Below the pieces are notes generated by a model that saw nothing but the letters and a program-made list of their open reading frames with translations, was not told the DNA's origin and ran no database searches. Shown here piece after piece: positions 46,556 through 55,906 of a DNA stretch of 64,000 bases; positions within the stretch are counted from its first letter, which is position 1, and each line of letters starts with the position of its first letter. Origin of the DNA: SIRX01 sp965213905 (GTDB lineage Bacteria > Actinomycetota > Rubrobacteria > Rubrobacterales > Rubrobacteraceae); contig OZ243922.1 of the NCBI GenBank assembly GCA_965213905.1, positions 2,356,001 through 2,420,000 on the forward strand, in the 5' to 3' direction. The position numbers were made by a program, and so were the translations under genes.

Positions 46556-48036
46556 GCGACTTTTCCTTTCTTTGTGGGAGCGTTATCTAAACTGGCCCAG
46601 AGATATTGGGTTGCGTAGGCTCGCCAGGGGCGCCAACGCTCACCCATGTTCGCGATGGATGACGGATCTCCTTTGCCACCGAGTTTTTCGATGGCGCGGC
46701 GGACCCCCAGGTCCGAGGGCAAGAACGCGTCCGGGTCGCCCAGGACACGCATCGCGATATATGAGGCGGTCCAGGAACCGATGCCTTTGATGTCCAGGAG
46801 TTGCTTCTCGACCTCCGAGCGGTCCGAGCTGGGGTCTAGTACAAGCTCACCCGAAGAAAGGGCTCCGGCTAACCTTCGCAGAGCCTCGCGGCGACCCTCC
46901 GGCATCCCCAGATCTCGGAGACCCGTTTCGGCGATGGTAGACGGCGCGGAAAAGAGATGGGTCAGGTTATTGCCGGCATCCAGGAGTGAGTCCGGTATTC
47001 GTTGGCCGCAGAGGTGCACCAGTTTGCCGGCCAGGGTACGGGCGTCGGCTACGGAGACTTGCTGCCCGAGCACCGCCCGTATCGCTAGTTCGCCACCGTC
47101 TACGCTCCTCGGTACGCGCCGTCCGGGCGCTTCTCTCACGAGCGAACCGAGGAACGGCTCCGCGCCCAGGCTCTCTTCTATAGCTGTCGGGTCCGCGTCG
47201 AGGTCCAGGAGCCTCCGGCACCGCTCTACCGCGGGGCCGAGATCCCGCATGTCCTCCAACCGGAGTTCGCAGCGAATATACCCTTCACCTTCGGAGAGCC
47301 CGACCACAGCCGCGCCGTGCGGCAAACGGAGGGTGCGGCGGTAGGTCTCACCCTCGAATTCCTCGACTCCCGCCACGGCCCGGCCCCCTAGAAAATGCAA
47401 TATTTCCGAAACGTCGAACGGCTCCCGGAACGGCAGCCGCAGCGTAAGAGCCCCCGAAGCCGGGGCGCCGTCACGCCGGTTCTTGCGCCGGAGCTCCGTC
47501 GGAGTTTTGGCGAAGACGGCCCTAAAAGTGTCGTTGAACTGCCGGATGCTGGAAAAACCGGCGGCGAACGCGACTTCCCCGGCGGGCATCTCCGTCGTCT
47601 CTACCAGCAGCCGCGCCATGTAAGCCCTCCGGGACCGGGCCAGCGCCAGAGGTCCGGCCCCAACTTCCTCCGCCAGCATCCGGCCCAGATGCCGCCCGGT
47701 GTAACCGAGACGACGGGCCAGGCCGCCCACGCCCTCGCGATCTACGATCCCGTCGTTTACGAGGCGCATCGCCCGTCCCACAACGTCCGCCCGCAAGTCC
47801 CACTCCGGAGACCCCGGTACCGCATCCGGGCTACAACGCAAACACGCCCTGAACCCCGCCGCCTGTGCCCCAGCCGCCGTAGGGTAAAAGCGGACGTTCC
47901 ATTTCTTCGGTGTGATCGCCGGGCAACTCGGCCGGCAGTAGATCCCGGTCGTCGTAACCGCCACGATAAACCACCCATCGAAACGGGCATCCCGGCTACT
48001 CGCCGCCCTGTAACAACTCTCGAAATCCTCGAACAT
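46552..48036 (-). CDS. Ada N-domain-AraC-AlkA fusion, alkylation response regulator and 3-methyladenine glycosylase
   Basis: 494 residues. Residues 1-75 form the Ada zinc domain with C34, C38, C65 and C68 (YCRPSCPA, FRACLRCSPD); C38 is the phosphotriester methyl acceptor in E. coli Ada. About 80-185 is an AraC-type HTH (MPAGEVAFAAGFSSIRQFNDTF). The rest is AlkA: an N-terminal AlkA fold and an HhH-GPD domain with LLDIKGIGSWTASYIA and the catalytic Asp in FLPSDLGVRRA. It excises alkylated bases and probably activates its own operon with ogt after methylation. This fusion is known in actinobacteria. Confidence 0.95.
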   Translation of the reverse strand: MFEDFESCYRAASSRDARFDGWFIVAVTTTGIYCRPSCPAITPKKWNVRFYPTAAGAQAAGFRACLRCSPDAVPGSPEWDLRADVVGRAMRLVNDGIVDREGVGGLARRLGYTGRHLGRMLAEEVGAGPLALARSRRAYMARLLVETTEMPAGEVAFAAGFSSIRQFNDTFRAVFAKTPTELRRKNRRDGAPASGALTLRLPFREPFDVSEILHFLGGRAVAGVEEFEGETYRRTLRLPHGAAVVGLSEGEGYIRCELRLEDMRDLGPAVERCRRLLDLDADPTAIEESLGAEPFLGSLVREAPGRRVPRSVDGGELAIRAVLGQQVSVADARTLAGKLVHLCGQRIPDSLLDAGNNLTHLFSAPSTIAETGLRDLGMPEGRREALRRLAGALSSGELVLDPSSDRSEVEKQLLDIKGIGSWTASYIAMRVLGDPDAFLPSDLGVRRAIEKLGGKGDPSSIANMGERWRPWRAYATQYLWASLDNAPTKKGKVA

Positions 48037-48130
48037 GAGTTAATTGTGCCACCACTTCCCGCAAATTACTGGCGGAAATCGGACATAAAGGTTAGATGGT
48101 ATTTCCGAAAATCTTGAGCGTTATTATCAA

Positions 48131-49791
48131 CTAATCAAATGCCCAAATAGAGGTTGCGTAGCCACTAAGGTCTGCTCGGCGTTGATCTATGGTACTTTGG
48201 TTCCAATCATCGTAAGTTGCAAGTTCTCTGGTCAAGAGTAATTCTGACTGCTCATAGTAAAGTTTTTCAATATCAAAGGCGCTATTCCTTGCGTTTTATT
48301 GAGCCTTCTAGCTAAGAGCGTAAGACTTCCTAGACGACTAACTATAGAACTGTGATCTTCCCAAGGGCTTTCAGGTTTTTGAGGATATATATGCTCAACA
48401 TGAACGCGGTCAGGAGAACTGACCTCTAATTCATCGTATGTGCTACGTTTCGCATGTTCTAGCTCTCGTAAAACGTATCTTGCTGTCTTCTGTCTGCTGA
48501 TTCGAGCTATCTTGAACTGCTCAATAAACTCGTCATCTTGTGGAGCTGATCTTTCAATTCGAGCAATCGCCGCAGAAAAATCTCTATTGCTTCTGAGTTC
48601 TCTTGCCACATCGAAAACCAGAGTTTCGAGTTGACTGTTCTCTAAGTTGCCTATTACATTATGGCGAACATATAGTGCAACTAACGCGCGCAAAAACTTC
48701 TGTTTGTTCTCAAGGTTGCCGACATCGTAAGCACTGAGAATGGCAGGAATAAGCAACTTGGCTCCGAGTACGTCTACACTAAGTAAAAGCTGGCGCAATT
48801 CTTCATTCTCATCCCTACCGGTGACGAGTTCGCGATATATACTCGTTGTCCGCCGAAGGTCTCTAGAAAAGTCTAAGGAGCTTCGATCCTCTCGCAGAAC
48901 AGTTGATTTGATCTCACGATAGAGTCCACGAGTTTTGACATCTCCTTTGTGAGAAAGCCAGTAATGACGTAAAAAATCGTCAACCTTCGCGTCTTCCTCA
49001 ATTTTAAGTACTGATCTCCAGCAATCGACTATTTCGTCTCGATGAGCGTTCTCGGATCTACGAAGGAGTAAGTTACGAAGTAGATCAGGAGTAGAGAGGC
49101 CAATCCCCCTATCGTTCAAGGTTTCAAACACATTAGCGGCATTGTCCTCATCCTCTGATCTAACTGCGACAACTGATATATGCTCAGTAAGCACCTTGCG
49201 AATTCTTAAAGCTCATCTATACGCTTGTTCGCCTTCTCCTAACTCTTCATATTTTTCTTCGAAGCGATCCTGGAAGAATTTTCGAGCTTTTCTTATCCTC
49301 TCGTGCGAGGAAAAGCTTACATCCAAAGCAGAGCCGTTTTCTACGTGAGCTTCCTCCTGAATCTCAACTCTGAAAAAATCTCGGTCATATAAATTTAGCG
49401 TCAACTTAAATGTATAAGTACCACTTTCATCATCAAAATCAGAAATATACTTTTGCGAAGTTCTTGTCGCGGCATCCGCTCTATACTTCTTCAAGAAGTC
49501 TCGAATTACAGAAAGCAGAATAGTCGCGGTAGCTAATCGTTGTTGACCATCTAGCAGTACGTGACGGGTGCCGCTTACGACTAACACTATAGAGCCCAGG
49601 AAGTACTCTTGAATATTGACGTTATCTCCTGGATAAAGGTTAGAGAAGTTGGTTAAGTCCTGCCAAAATGCTTCTATTTGCTCTGTCTTCCAGCTATAAC
49701 TGCGTTGCCAGTCAGGGACTTCAAGATTAGGGCTAGTCATGCTCAGAAGTTCACCGATTGTTCGCTTGTCAGCATCATACTGGTCAGGCAA
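48131..49791 (-). pseudogene. Decayed DUF262/DUF1524 gene, GmrSD-like
   Basis: The N-terminal part (from ATG 49791) has the DUF262 features PDWQRSYSW, QEYFLGSIVLV and LLDGQQRLATATIL. An in-frame TGA at 49213-49215 interrupts it after EGEQAYR; the frame then resumes with VFETLNDRGIGLSTPDLLRN and the DUF1524 segment VEHIYPQKPESPW. Near 48287-48288 one base is missing (GG then AAT AGC GCC); restoring it gives NSAFDIEKLYYEQSELL and a natural C-terminus ending at TAG 48131. Intact homologues include type IV modified-DNA restriction enzymes. The stretch is visibly AT-richer than its neighbours, as expected of transferred DNA. Confidence 0.85.
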
Positions 49792-49939
49792 AGCGTCCTC
49801 CTATCGACTCGTGAAGCTAGGTGAGTTTCTTACTCATTATGATAACTGAAACTAGTAGCTCACAAGAGGATTTTAATTCGAATGCTTACTTGTGGTTTGA
49901 ATAGTCGGGGCTCAGTTAGCCACTTACCCTGTCGTTACA
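49792..49939. other. AT-rich gap between metH and the DUF262 pseudogene
   Basis: 148 bases with no gene. Composition resembles the pseudogene rather than metH, so the transferred patch probably extends to about 49.93 kb. No convincing terminator or direct repeat was found at its edges by eye. Confidence 0.4.
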
Positions 49940-52900
49940 CTAACCTCTTTCGGAGTCGTAGCTGAGGTTCGGGGCGAGCCACTTCTCGGCTTCTTCGAGC
50001 GTCATGCCTTTACGGTCAGCGTATTCTGTTACCTGATCCCGCCCGACCTCCGAAACCCCGAAGTAGCGGGACTCGGGATGTGAGAAGTAGTAGCCGCTGA
50101 CCGCCGCGCCAGGGTTCATGGCACAGCTCTCGGTCAGGGAAATGCCGGCGTTTTTTTCCACGTCGAGGAGGTTCCAGAGGGTTCGCTTCTCGGTGTGCTC
50201 CGGGCAGGCCGGATAGCCGGGCGCGGGCCGGATGCCCCGGTATTCTTCCTTGATGATGGCTTCAGTGTCCAGGTTCTCTTCTGCGGCGTAACCCCAAAAC
50301 TCCTTGCGTACCCGCTCGTGCAGCAACTCGGCGAAGGCTTCGGCGAAACGGTCGGCGAGCGCCTTGACCATGATGGAGTTGTAGACGTCGTTCTCGTCCT
50401 CGAAGCGGCGGGCGATCTTATCGGCTCCGATGCCGGCGGTCACCGCGAAGAGGCCGATGTGGTCTTCGAGGCCGGTCTCTTTAGGGGCGATGAAGTCGGC
50501 CAGGGACTGATTCGGACGGCCCGGTGGCTTCTGTTTCTGTTGGCGAAGGAAGTGGAGTTCTGTGAGAACCTTTTTGCGCGACTCGTCGGTATAGACCTCG
50601 ACGGAATCGTTCGGTAGCAGGTTGGCAGGGAAGAGGCCGAAGACGGCGTTGGCCGAGATCCACTTCTCCTCGATCATGCGCTCCAAAAGCGCCTGAGACT
50701 CCGTAAAGAGCTTCTTGGCTTCCTCTCCCTTCTCCGGGTCGTCGAAGATTTTCGGGTAACTGCCTTTTAGCTGCCAGGAGTGGAAAAACGGCGTCCAGTC
50801 TATGTAAGGTCTTATCTCCGCGAGCGGGTAGTCTTCAAGCGTTTTTACCCCGAGAAGATTGGGTTTCGGCGGGGTGTAACCTTCCCACTCGATCTTCACG
50901 CCGTTGGCGCGGGCTTTCTCCAGGGTGGTGATCTTGGACCGGGATCGGCGACCGGCATGCTTGGTCCGTGCCTCTTCGTACTCGGTGGCGATCTGCTCTG
51001 CGTAACCTGTCCGATGCTCCTCGCTTATGAGGTTCTGGACCACCCCGACGGCCCGCGAGGCGTCCTTAACGTGAACGATGGGCCCCTCGTAGCCCGGTGA
51101 GATCTTGACCGCCGTGTGCGTCTTCGAAGTCGTCGCCCCGCCAATGAGCAGCGGTATGTCGAAACCCTCGCGCTGCATCTCCTTCGCGTTGTGGACCATC
51201 TCGTCGAGGCTGGGCGTGATAAGCCCCGAGAGACCGATTACATCAGCGTTCTTCTCCTTCGCAATCTCCAAAATCTTGGCGGACGGAACCATAACGCCGA
51301 GGTCTATAACCTCGAAATTGTTGCACTGTAGCACTACACCGACGATGTTCTTCCCGATGTCGTGTACGTCGCCTTTAACCGTCGCCATCACGACCGTGCC
51401 GTTCGGTTTGCGCTCTTCGCCCTTCTCTTCCTCTATAAACGGTATGAGGTATGCGACGGCCTTCTTCATAACCCGGGCGCTTTTGACCACCTGCGGCAGA
51501 AACATTTTGCCCGCCCCGAACAGGTCGCCGACGACGTTCATACCGTCCATTAAAGGACCCTCGATCACGTCCAGCGGACGACTAGCCTCCTGGCGTGCCT
51601 CTTCAGCGTCACCCTCCGCGTACTCAGCGATACCCTTCACCAGCGCATGCTCCAGCCGCTGCTTTACCGGCCACGAGCGCCACTCCAAATCCTTCTCACT
51701 CCCGGAGACATCGCCCGATCCCCGGTACTTCTCAGCCAGCTCCAGCAGTCGCTCGGTCGAGTCGTCGCGGCGGTTCAGCACCACGTCCTCGACCGTTTCG
51801 CGCAGTTCCTCATCCAAAGCGTCGTAGACGGCGAGTTGGCCGGCGTTGACTATGCCCATCGTCAGGCCGGCGTCTATGGCGTGGTAGAGAAAGACGGCGT
51901 GGATTGCCTCGCGCACCGGATTGTTGCCCCGGAACGAGAACGAGACGTTCGAGATGCCGCCAGAAGTTTTGGCGTGGGGGAGGGTCTGGTGGATCTCACG
52001 CACCGCCTCGATGTAGTCCACACCGTAGCTGTTATGTTCCTCGATGCCGGTGGCGATGGCGAAGACGTTCGGGTCGAAGATTATGTCCTCCGGCGGGAAG
52101 CCGACTTCTTCAGTCAGGATCTTGTACGCGCGGGTGCAGATCTCGACCTTCCGCTCCTTCGTGTCCGCCTGGCCTTGCTCGTCGAAGGCCATGACTATTA
52201 CGGCGGCCCCGTAGCGCCGCAAGAGCCGCGCCTGCCGGATGAACTCTTCTTCGCCCTCTTTCATGCTGATAGAGTTGACGACCGATTTGCCCTGCACGCG
52301 TTTGAGGCCCGCCTCGATGATGGACCATTTGGAGGCGTCGATCATGACCGGCACCCGTGAGATGTCCGGCTCAGCGGCGACCAGGTTCAGGAACGTGATC
52401 ATGGCTTCTTCGCCATCCAACATGCCTTCGTCCATGTTCACGTCTATGACCTGGGCACCGTTCTCCACTTGTTCCCGCGCCACGTCCAGCGCCGTTTCGT
52501 AGTCGTCGTTAAGAATCAGGTCCTTAAACCGCGCCGAACCCGTCACGTTCGTCCGCTCCCCGACGTTCACGAACAAAGAGTCCGGCCCGACGTTGACCGG
52601 CTCAAGCCCCGAGAGGCGCATCTTGGACGGAAGCTCCGGGATCTCCCGCGGCGGATGTCCCGAGACGGCTTCTGCAATCGCTTCGATGTGGTCCGGCGTG
52701 GTGCCGCAGCAGCCGCCGACGATGTTCAGCCAGCCGTTCGCCGCCCACTCCCCGATCTCCGCGGCCATGTACTCCGGGCTTTCGTCGTACTCCCCGAACT
52801 CGTTCGGCAGACCGGCGTTCGGGTAGGCGCTCACGTGCGTCTCCGCGATGCCGGAAAGCTCCTCGATGTACTGCCGCAGCTCGCCGGAGCCCAGGGCGCA

Positions 52901-53668
52901 GTTCAGGCCGACGCTTATGGGCTCGGCGTGCCGGACGGAGTTCCAGAACGCCTCCGTAACTTGACCCGAGAGCGTGCGGCCGCTCGCGTCCGTGATCGTA
53001 CCGGAGATCATGATTGGCACGTCCGAACCCTCCTCGTCCAGGTAATCTTTGATCCCGAAGATCGCCGCTTTGGCGTTCAAAGTGTCGAAGATGGTCTCGA
53101 TCAGCAGTAAGTCCGCACCGCCCTCCACGAGCCCGCGCGCAGCCTCCTTGTACGCTTCGGCCAGCTCGTCGAAGCTGACGTTGCGGAAACCTGGGTTGTT
53201 CACGTCGGGGGAGAGAGAGGCCGTCCGGTTCGTAGGGCCGATGGCCCCGGCGACGAAGCGCGGCCGGTCCGGCGTCTGCTCCGAGTAGGCGTCCGTCGCC
53301 GTCCGCGCCACCCGTGCCGCCTCGTAGTTTAGCTCGTAGGCCAGGTCTTCCATCTTGTAGTCGGCCTGGGCGATGGAGGTGGAGCTAAAAGTGTTCGTCT
53401 CTACGATGTCCGAGCCGGCTTCCAGGGAGGCTTCGTGGATGTCCTGGATGATCTTGGGTTGGGTGAGCGTGAGCAGGTCGTTGTTGCCCTTAAGCTCTCC
53501 GGGATGGTCGGCGAAGCGTTCGCCCCGGTAATCCTCATCCGAGAGGTCGTAGGATTGGATCATGGTCCCCATAGCACAGTCGAGCAACAAGATACGCTGT
53601 TTTAGAGCAGCCCGAAACTCTGCGAGTCGGGACTCTCTATCCGAAGCTATTGTGTCGCGGAGAACCAT
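49940..53668 (-). CDS. metH: Cobalamin-dependent methionine synthase
   Basis: 1242 residues, full length. Four modules in order: homocysteine barrel with zinc Cys257, Cys320 and Cys321 (LNCALG, GGCCGTTP); methyl-folate barrel (VGERTNVTGSARF); B12 domain with lower ligand His769 in GDVHDIGKN; and the SAM reactivation domain (RPAPGYPACPEH). Makes methionine from homocysteine and methyl-THF. It is downstream of the homocysteine methyltransferase/MTHFR gene by 51 bases and is probably under the same SAM-I riboswitch. Confidence 0.97.
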   Translation of the reverse strand: MVLRDTIASDRESRLAEFRAALKQRILLLDCAMGTMIQSYDLSDEDYRGERFADHPGELKGNNDLLTLTQPKIIQDIHEASLEAGSDIVETNTFSSTSIAQADYKMEDLAYELNYEAARVARTATDAYSEQTPDRPRFVAGAIGPTNRTASLSPDVNNPGFRNVSFDELAEAYKEAARGLVEGGADLLLIETIFDTLNAKAAIFGIKDYLDEEGSDVPIMISGTITDASGRTLSGQVTEAFWNSVRHAEPISVGLNCALGSGELRQYIEELSGIAETHVSAYPNAGLPNEFGEYDESPEYMAAEIGEWAANGWLNIVGGCCGTTPDHIEAIAEAVSGHPPREIPELPSKMRLSGLEPVNVGPDSLFVNVGERTNVTGSARFKDLILNDDYETALDVAREQVENGAQVIDVNMDEGMLDGEEAMITFLNLVAAEPDISRVPVMIDASKWSIIEAGLKRVQGKSVVNSISMKEGEEEFIRQARLLRRYGAAVIVMAFDEQGQADTKERKVEICTRAYKILTEEVGFPPEDIIFDPNVFAIATGIEEHNSYGVDYIEAVREIHQTLPHAKTSGGISNVSFSFRGNNPVREAIHAVFLYHAIDAGLTMGIVNAGQLAVYDALDEELRETVEDVVLNRRDDSTERLLELAEKYRGSGDVSGSEKDLEWRSWPVKQRLEHALVKGIAEYAEGDAEEARQEASRPLDVIEGPLMDGMNVVGDLFGAGKMFLPQVVKSARVMKKAVAYLIPFIEEEKGEERKPNGTVVMATVKGDVHDIGKNIVGVVLQCNNFEVIDLGVMVPSAKILEIAKEKNADVIGLSGLITPSLDEMVHNAKEMQREGFDIPLLIGGATTSKTHTAVKISPGYEGPIVHVKDASRAVGVVQNLISEEHRTGYAEQIATEYEEARTKHAGRRSRSKITTLEKARANGVKIEWEGYTPPKPNLLGVKTLEDYPLAEIRPYIDWTPFFHSWQLKGSYPKIFDDPEKGEEAKKLFTESQALLERMIEEKWISANAVFGLFPANLLPNDSVEVYTDESRKKVLTELHFLRQQKQKPPGRPNQSLADFIAPKETGLEDHIGLFAVTAGIGADKIARRFEDENDVYNSIMVKALADRFAEAFAELLHERVRKEFWGYAAEENLDTEAIIKEEYRGIRPAPGYPACPEHTEKRTLWNLLDVEKNAGISLTESCAMNPGAAVSGYYFSHPESRYFGVSEVGRDQVTEYADRKGMTLEEAEKWLAPNLSYDSERG

Positions 53669-53719
53669 AAGCCTCTATTCTATATCTTAGGTTTCAGTCT
53701 TCGGGTATCAGGTTTCAGC

Positions 53720-55603
53720 TTATCTCTTGCCTGATGTCTGACGCCTGTGGCCTGAAGCCTCTTCGCTGATTGCCTCCATCACATCGCCCGCCAGATCCGG
53801 GGCGCTCGCCGGCGGCATGATGTACGCGCCGTTTACGAGCGGCTGCGCCTTGGCAAGCAGGTTTTGCGCCACCTCGACGCCGTACTTCGGGGCGTCTTCG
53901 GGCGATAGCTCCGCCAGTTTCTCGCGAACGTTCCGAGGGATATTTATGCCGGGGACCTCGTGGTGGAGGAACTCGGCCTGCCGGGCGCTGCGCAGTGGCA
54001 TGAGGCCGAGCAGGAGACGGGGATGGAGGTCCTGGGCTTCGAGCTTTTCGAGGGCGCGTTCTAGAGCCCCGATCTCGAATACCGGCTGGGTCCAGAAGGC
54101 GTGCGCCCCGGCCTCCAACTTGCGCCGGAGCTTGCCGATCTCCGCGTCGAGGTCTTCGGCGGTGGGGTTGAAGGCTGTCCCGATGAGGAATCCCGGCGGC
54201 TCGCCAATAGGGTTTCCGCCCAGGTCTTCGCCACGGTTCATCTTCGAGAGGACGTGGACGAGCCCGATGGCGTCGGTGTCGAAAACGGAAGTGGCTTCGG
54301 GGTAGTCCCCGATCTGGGCCGGGTCTCCAGTAACGGCCAGGATGTTCTTTACCCCGAGCGCCGTCGCCGAGAGCAGGTCCGCCTGCAAACCGATGATGTT
54401 CCGGTCGCGGCAGGAGATGTGGGCGACCACCTCGATCCCGACCTGTTCCTGCACGATCCGGGCGACCGCCACCGGGTGCATCCGGAGCCGCGCCCGGGCC
54501 CCGTCTGAGATGTCTATGCCGTCTGCGCCCCGCTCCTTGAGCCGCTGTGACGCCTCGACCACCTCCGAGATGTCGTGGCCGCGCGGTAGGTCCACCTCCA
54601 CCGTTACGGCGAAGCCGGTCTTTAGCTTCTGGGCGAACTCGGAGTCGGGTTCGGCTTGTACTTCGGTTTTCTCCTTCTCGAACGCGACGTTGGTGTTGCG
54701 GGCGACTCTCTTCTCCGGCACGAAGTCTTTTAGCACCTCGGAGAGGGCGCGGACGTGGGCGGGGGTGGTTCCGCAACAGCCCCCGATAATCCGCGCGCCG
54801 GACTCGGCGAGCTTCTTGCCGTAGAGGGCGAAGTGCTCCACGTCCTGGCGGTAACGTATCTGTCCGTCTATGAGCTGTGGCAGGCCGGGGTTCGGAAAAG
54901 CCGCCACGGGTCCGGCCGCGTCGGACATCTGCTCCACGATACCGAGCATCCGTTGCGGCCCGACGGTGCAGTTGGCGCCGAAGATCTCCACGTTCCACCC
55001 CGAGACTTCCCGCGCAACCCGCGCCGGGAGTCCTTCGGACAGCGTCTCGCCGTCCTCGACGAAGGTCTTGTACGCGAGCACCGGTGCCCCGAGCGGTTTT
55101 ACCGTTTCGAACGCCAGCCGGAGCTCGTTTACGTCGGTAAAGGTTTCGAGCACGATCGCGTCCGCTCCACCTTCCAGAAGGGCTTCGGCTTGCTCCAGAA
55201 AGATCTCTTTGGCCTCTTCGGTCTTGAGGGAGCCGACCGGCTCCAGCGAGCGTCCGAGAGGGCCGATCGCCCCCAGCACCAACGCTTTCTCTCCACCGTT
55301 CGTTGTGTTGTCCACCGCCTGGCGGGCGAGGCGGGCCCCGGCGGTGTTGATCTCCCGGGTGCTATCTTCGAGGTTGCGAGAAGAGAGCCGGAGGCGGTCG
55401 GCGGCGAAGGTGTTGGTCTCTATGAGACCGGCCCCGGCACGCAGGTACTCTTCGTGGATTGAAGAGACCAGTTCCGGGTGGGTCAGGTTGGCGCGGGAAT
55501 AAGGGTGATCGTAGCCGACGCCGCGGTCGTGGAGCAGGGTTCCCATGGCCCCGTCGCCGACTAGTACCCGGCTCTCTAATACGTCTCTAAGGTTGGGACT
55601 CAA
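53720..55603 (-). CDS. Bifunctional homocysteine S-methyltransferase / methylenetetrahydrofolate reductase
   Basis: 627 residues from a TTG start preceded by GGAGAAAGG. Residues 1-300 are a homocysteine methyltransferase barrel with zinc Cys in GANCTVGP and C276/C277 in GGCCGTTP; about 330-600 is the MetF barrel (VEVDLPRG, VVAHISCRDRN, LAVTGDPAQIGDYPEA with the folate-site residues, FWTQPVFE). One protein would supply methyl-THF and use methyl donors for homocysteine. The fusion is known in Firmicutes and some actinobacteria. First gene after the SAM-I leader. Confidence 0.95.
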   Translation of the reverse strand: MSPNLRDVLESRVLVGDGAMGTLLHDRGVGYDHPYSRANLTHPELVSSIHEEYLRAGAGLIETNTFAADRLRLSSRNLEDSTREINTAGARLARQAVDNTTNGGEKALVLGAIGPLGRSLEPVGSLKTEEAKEIFLEQAEALLEGGADAIVLETFTDVNELRLAFETVKPLGAPVLAYKTFVEDGETLSEGLPARVAREVSGWNVEIFGANCTVGPQRMLGIVEQMSDAAGPVAAFPNPGLPQLIDGQIRYRQDVEHFALYGKKLAESGARIIGGCCGTTPAHVRALSEVLKDFVPEKRVARNTNVAFEKEKTEVQAEPDSEFAQKLKTGFAVTVEVDLPRGHDISEVVEASQRLKERGADGIDISDGARARLRMHPVAVARIVQEQVGIEVVAHISCRDRNIIGLQADLLSATALGVKNILAVTGDPAQIGDYPEATSVFDTDAIGLVHVLSKMNRGEDLGGNPIGEPPGFLIGTAFNPTAEDLDAEIGKLRRKLEAGAHAFWTQPVFEIGALERALEKLEAQDLHPRLLLGLMPLRSARQAEFLHHEVPGINIPRNVREKLAELSPEDAPKYGVEVAQNLLAKAQPLVNGAYIMPPASAPDLAGDVMEAISEEASGHRRQTSGKR

Positions 55604-55688
55604 GGATCAAAACCTTTCTCCGTCGCTTTGTTTGTCTACGTTCTCCGGGTTTAGTAAGGAGGAGAGAGGTTCGGCGTCTGCAAAACGT
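55604..55688 (-). promoter_or_regulatory. Expression platform of the SAM-I riboswitch
   Basis: The metF ribosome site GGAGAAAGG (- strand, 55621-55613) can pair with CCTCTCTCC at 55669-55661 (8 of 9 positions). The same segment begins AACCTC, the complement of GAGGTT in the 3' strand of aptamer stem P4. No T-run follows any hairpin, so control at translation initiation is proposed. Confidence 0.5.
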
Positions 55689-55812
55689 CTCATCTCTCGG
55701 AGTAACCTCCGTGGGAGTTGGCACCTGGCATGAAGCTTGCGTCCTGTGGGGCGTTCGCTTCACCGGTTGCCGCGGCTTCTCGGGGCCCGTCCCTCCACCG
55801 CTCTCGATGAGT
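55689..55812 (-). ncRNA. SAM-I (S-box) riboswitch aptamer
   Basis: On the - strand the sequence has every S-box landmark in order: P1 strand CTCATCGAGAG, then GGTGGAGGGACGGGCCC, GCCGCGGCAACCGG, AGGTGCCAACTCC and the closing GAGAGATGAG, whose GATGAG pairs with CTCATC. In known S-boxes SAM binding turns off methionine genes. It precedes the homocysteine methyltransferase/MTHFR gene and metH. Confidence 0.93.
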
Positions 55813-55848
55813 GTCGCGAGGTTATCCGGCGCGACGTCTAGCCCCTCG

Positions 55849-55877
55849 ATTACACCACGGGTATGCCGGTATTTCAA
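55849..55877 (-). promoter_or_regulatory. Candidate promoter of the SAM-I leader
   Basis: TTGAAA (55877-55872) and TGTAAT (55854-55849) on the - strand with 17-base spacing; transcription would begin about 30 bases before the aptamer. Confidence 0.35.
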
Positions 55878-55906
55878 TTCCGTCGTGGCGGGTGGCGCGA
55901 GGCCCA

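Noticed and set aside
49213..49215. In-frame TGA in the DUF262 gene as selenocysteine or programmed readthrough
   Set aside because: The family has no selenocysteine at this place, no SECIS-like hairpin is apparent, and a second frameshift lesion in the same gene points to decay.
51105..52360. Frames of 237-240 codons opposite metH
   Set aside because: Antisense to conserved metH modules; no motifs.
53715..54998. 427-codon Arg-rich frame on the same strand as the metF fusion
   Set aside because: Out-of-frame reading of the fusion gene; composition of a frame-shifted GC-rich gene.
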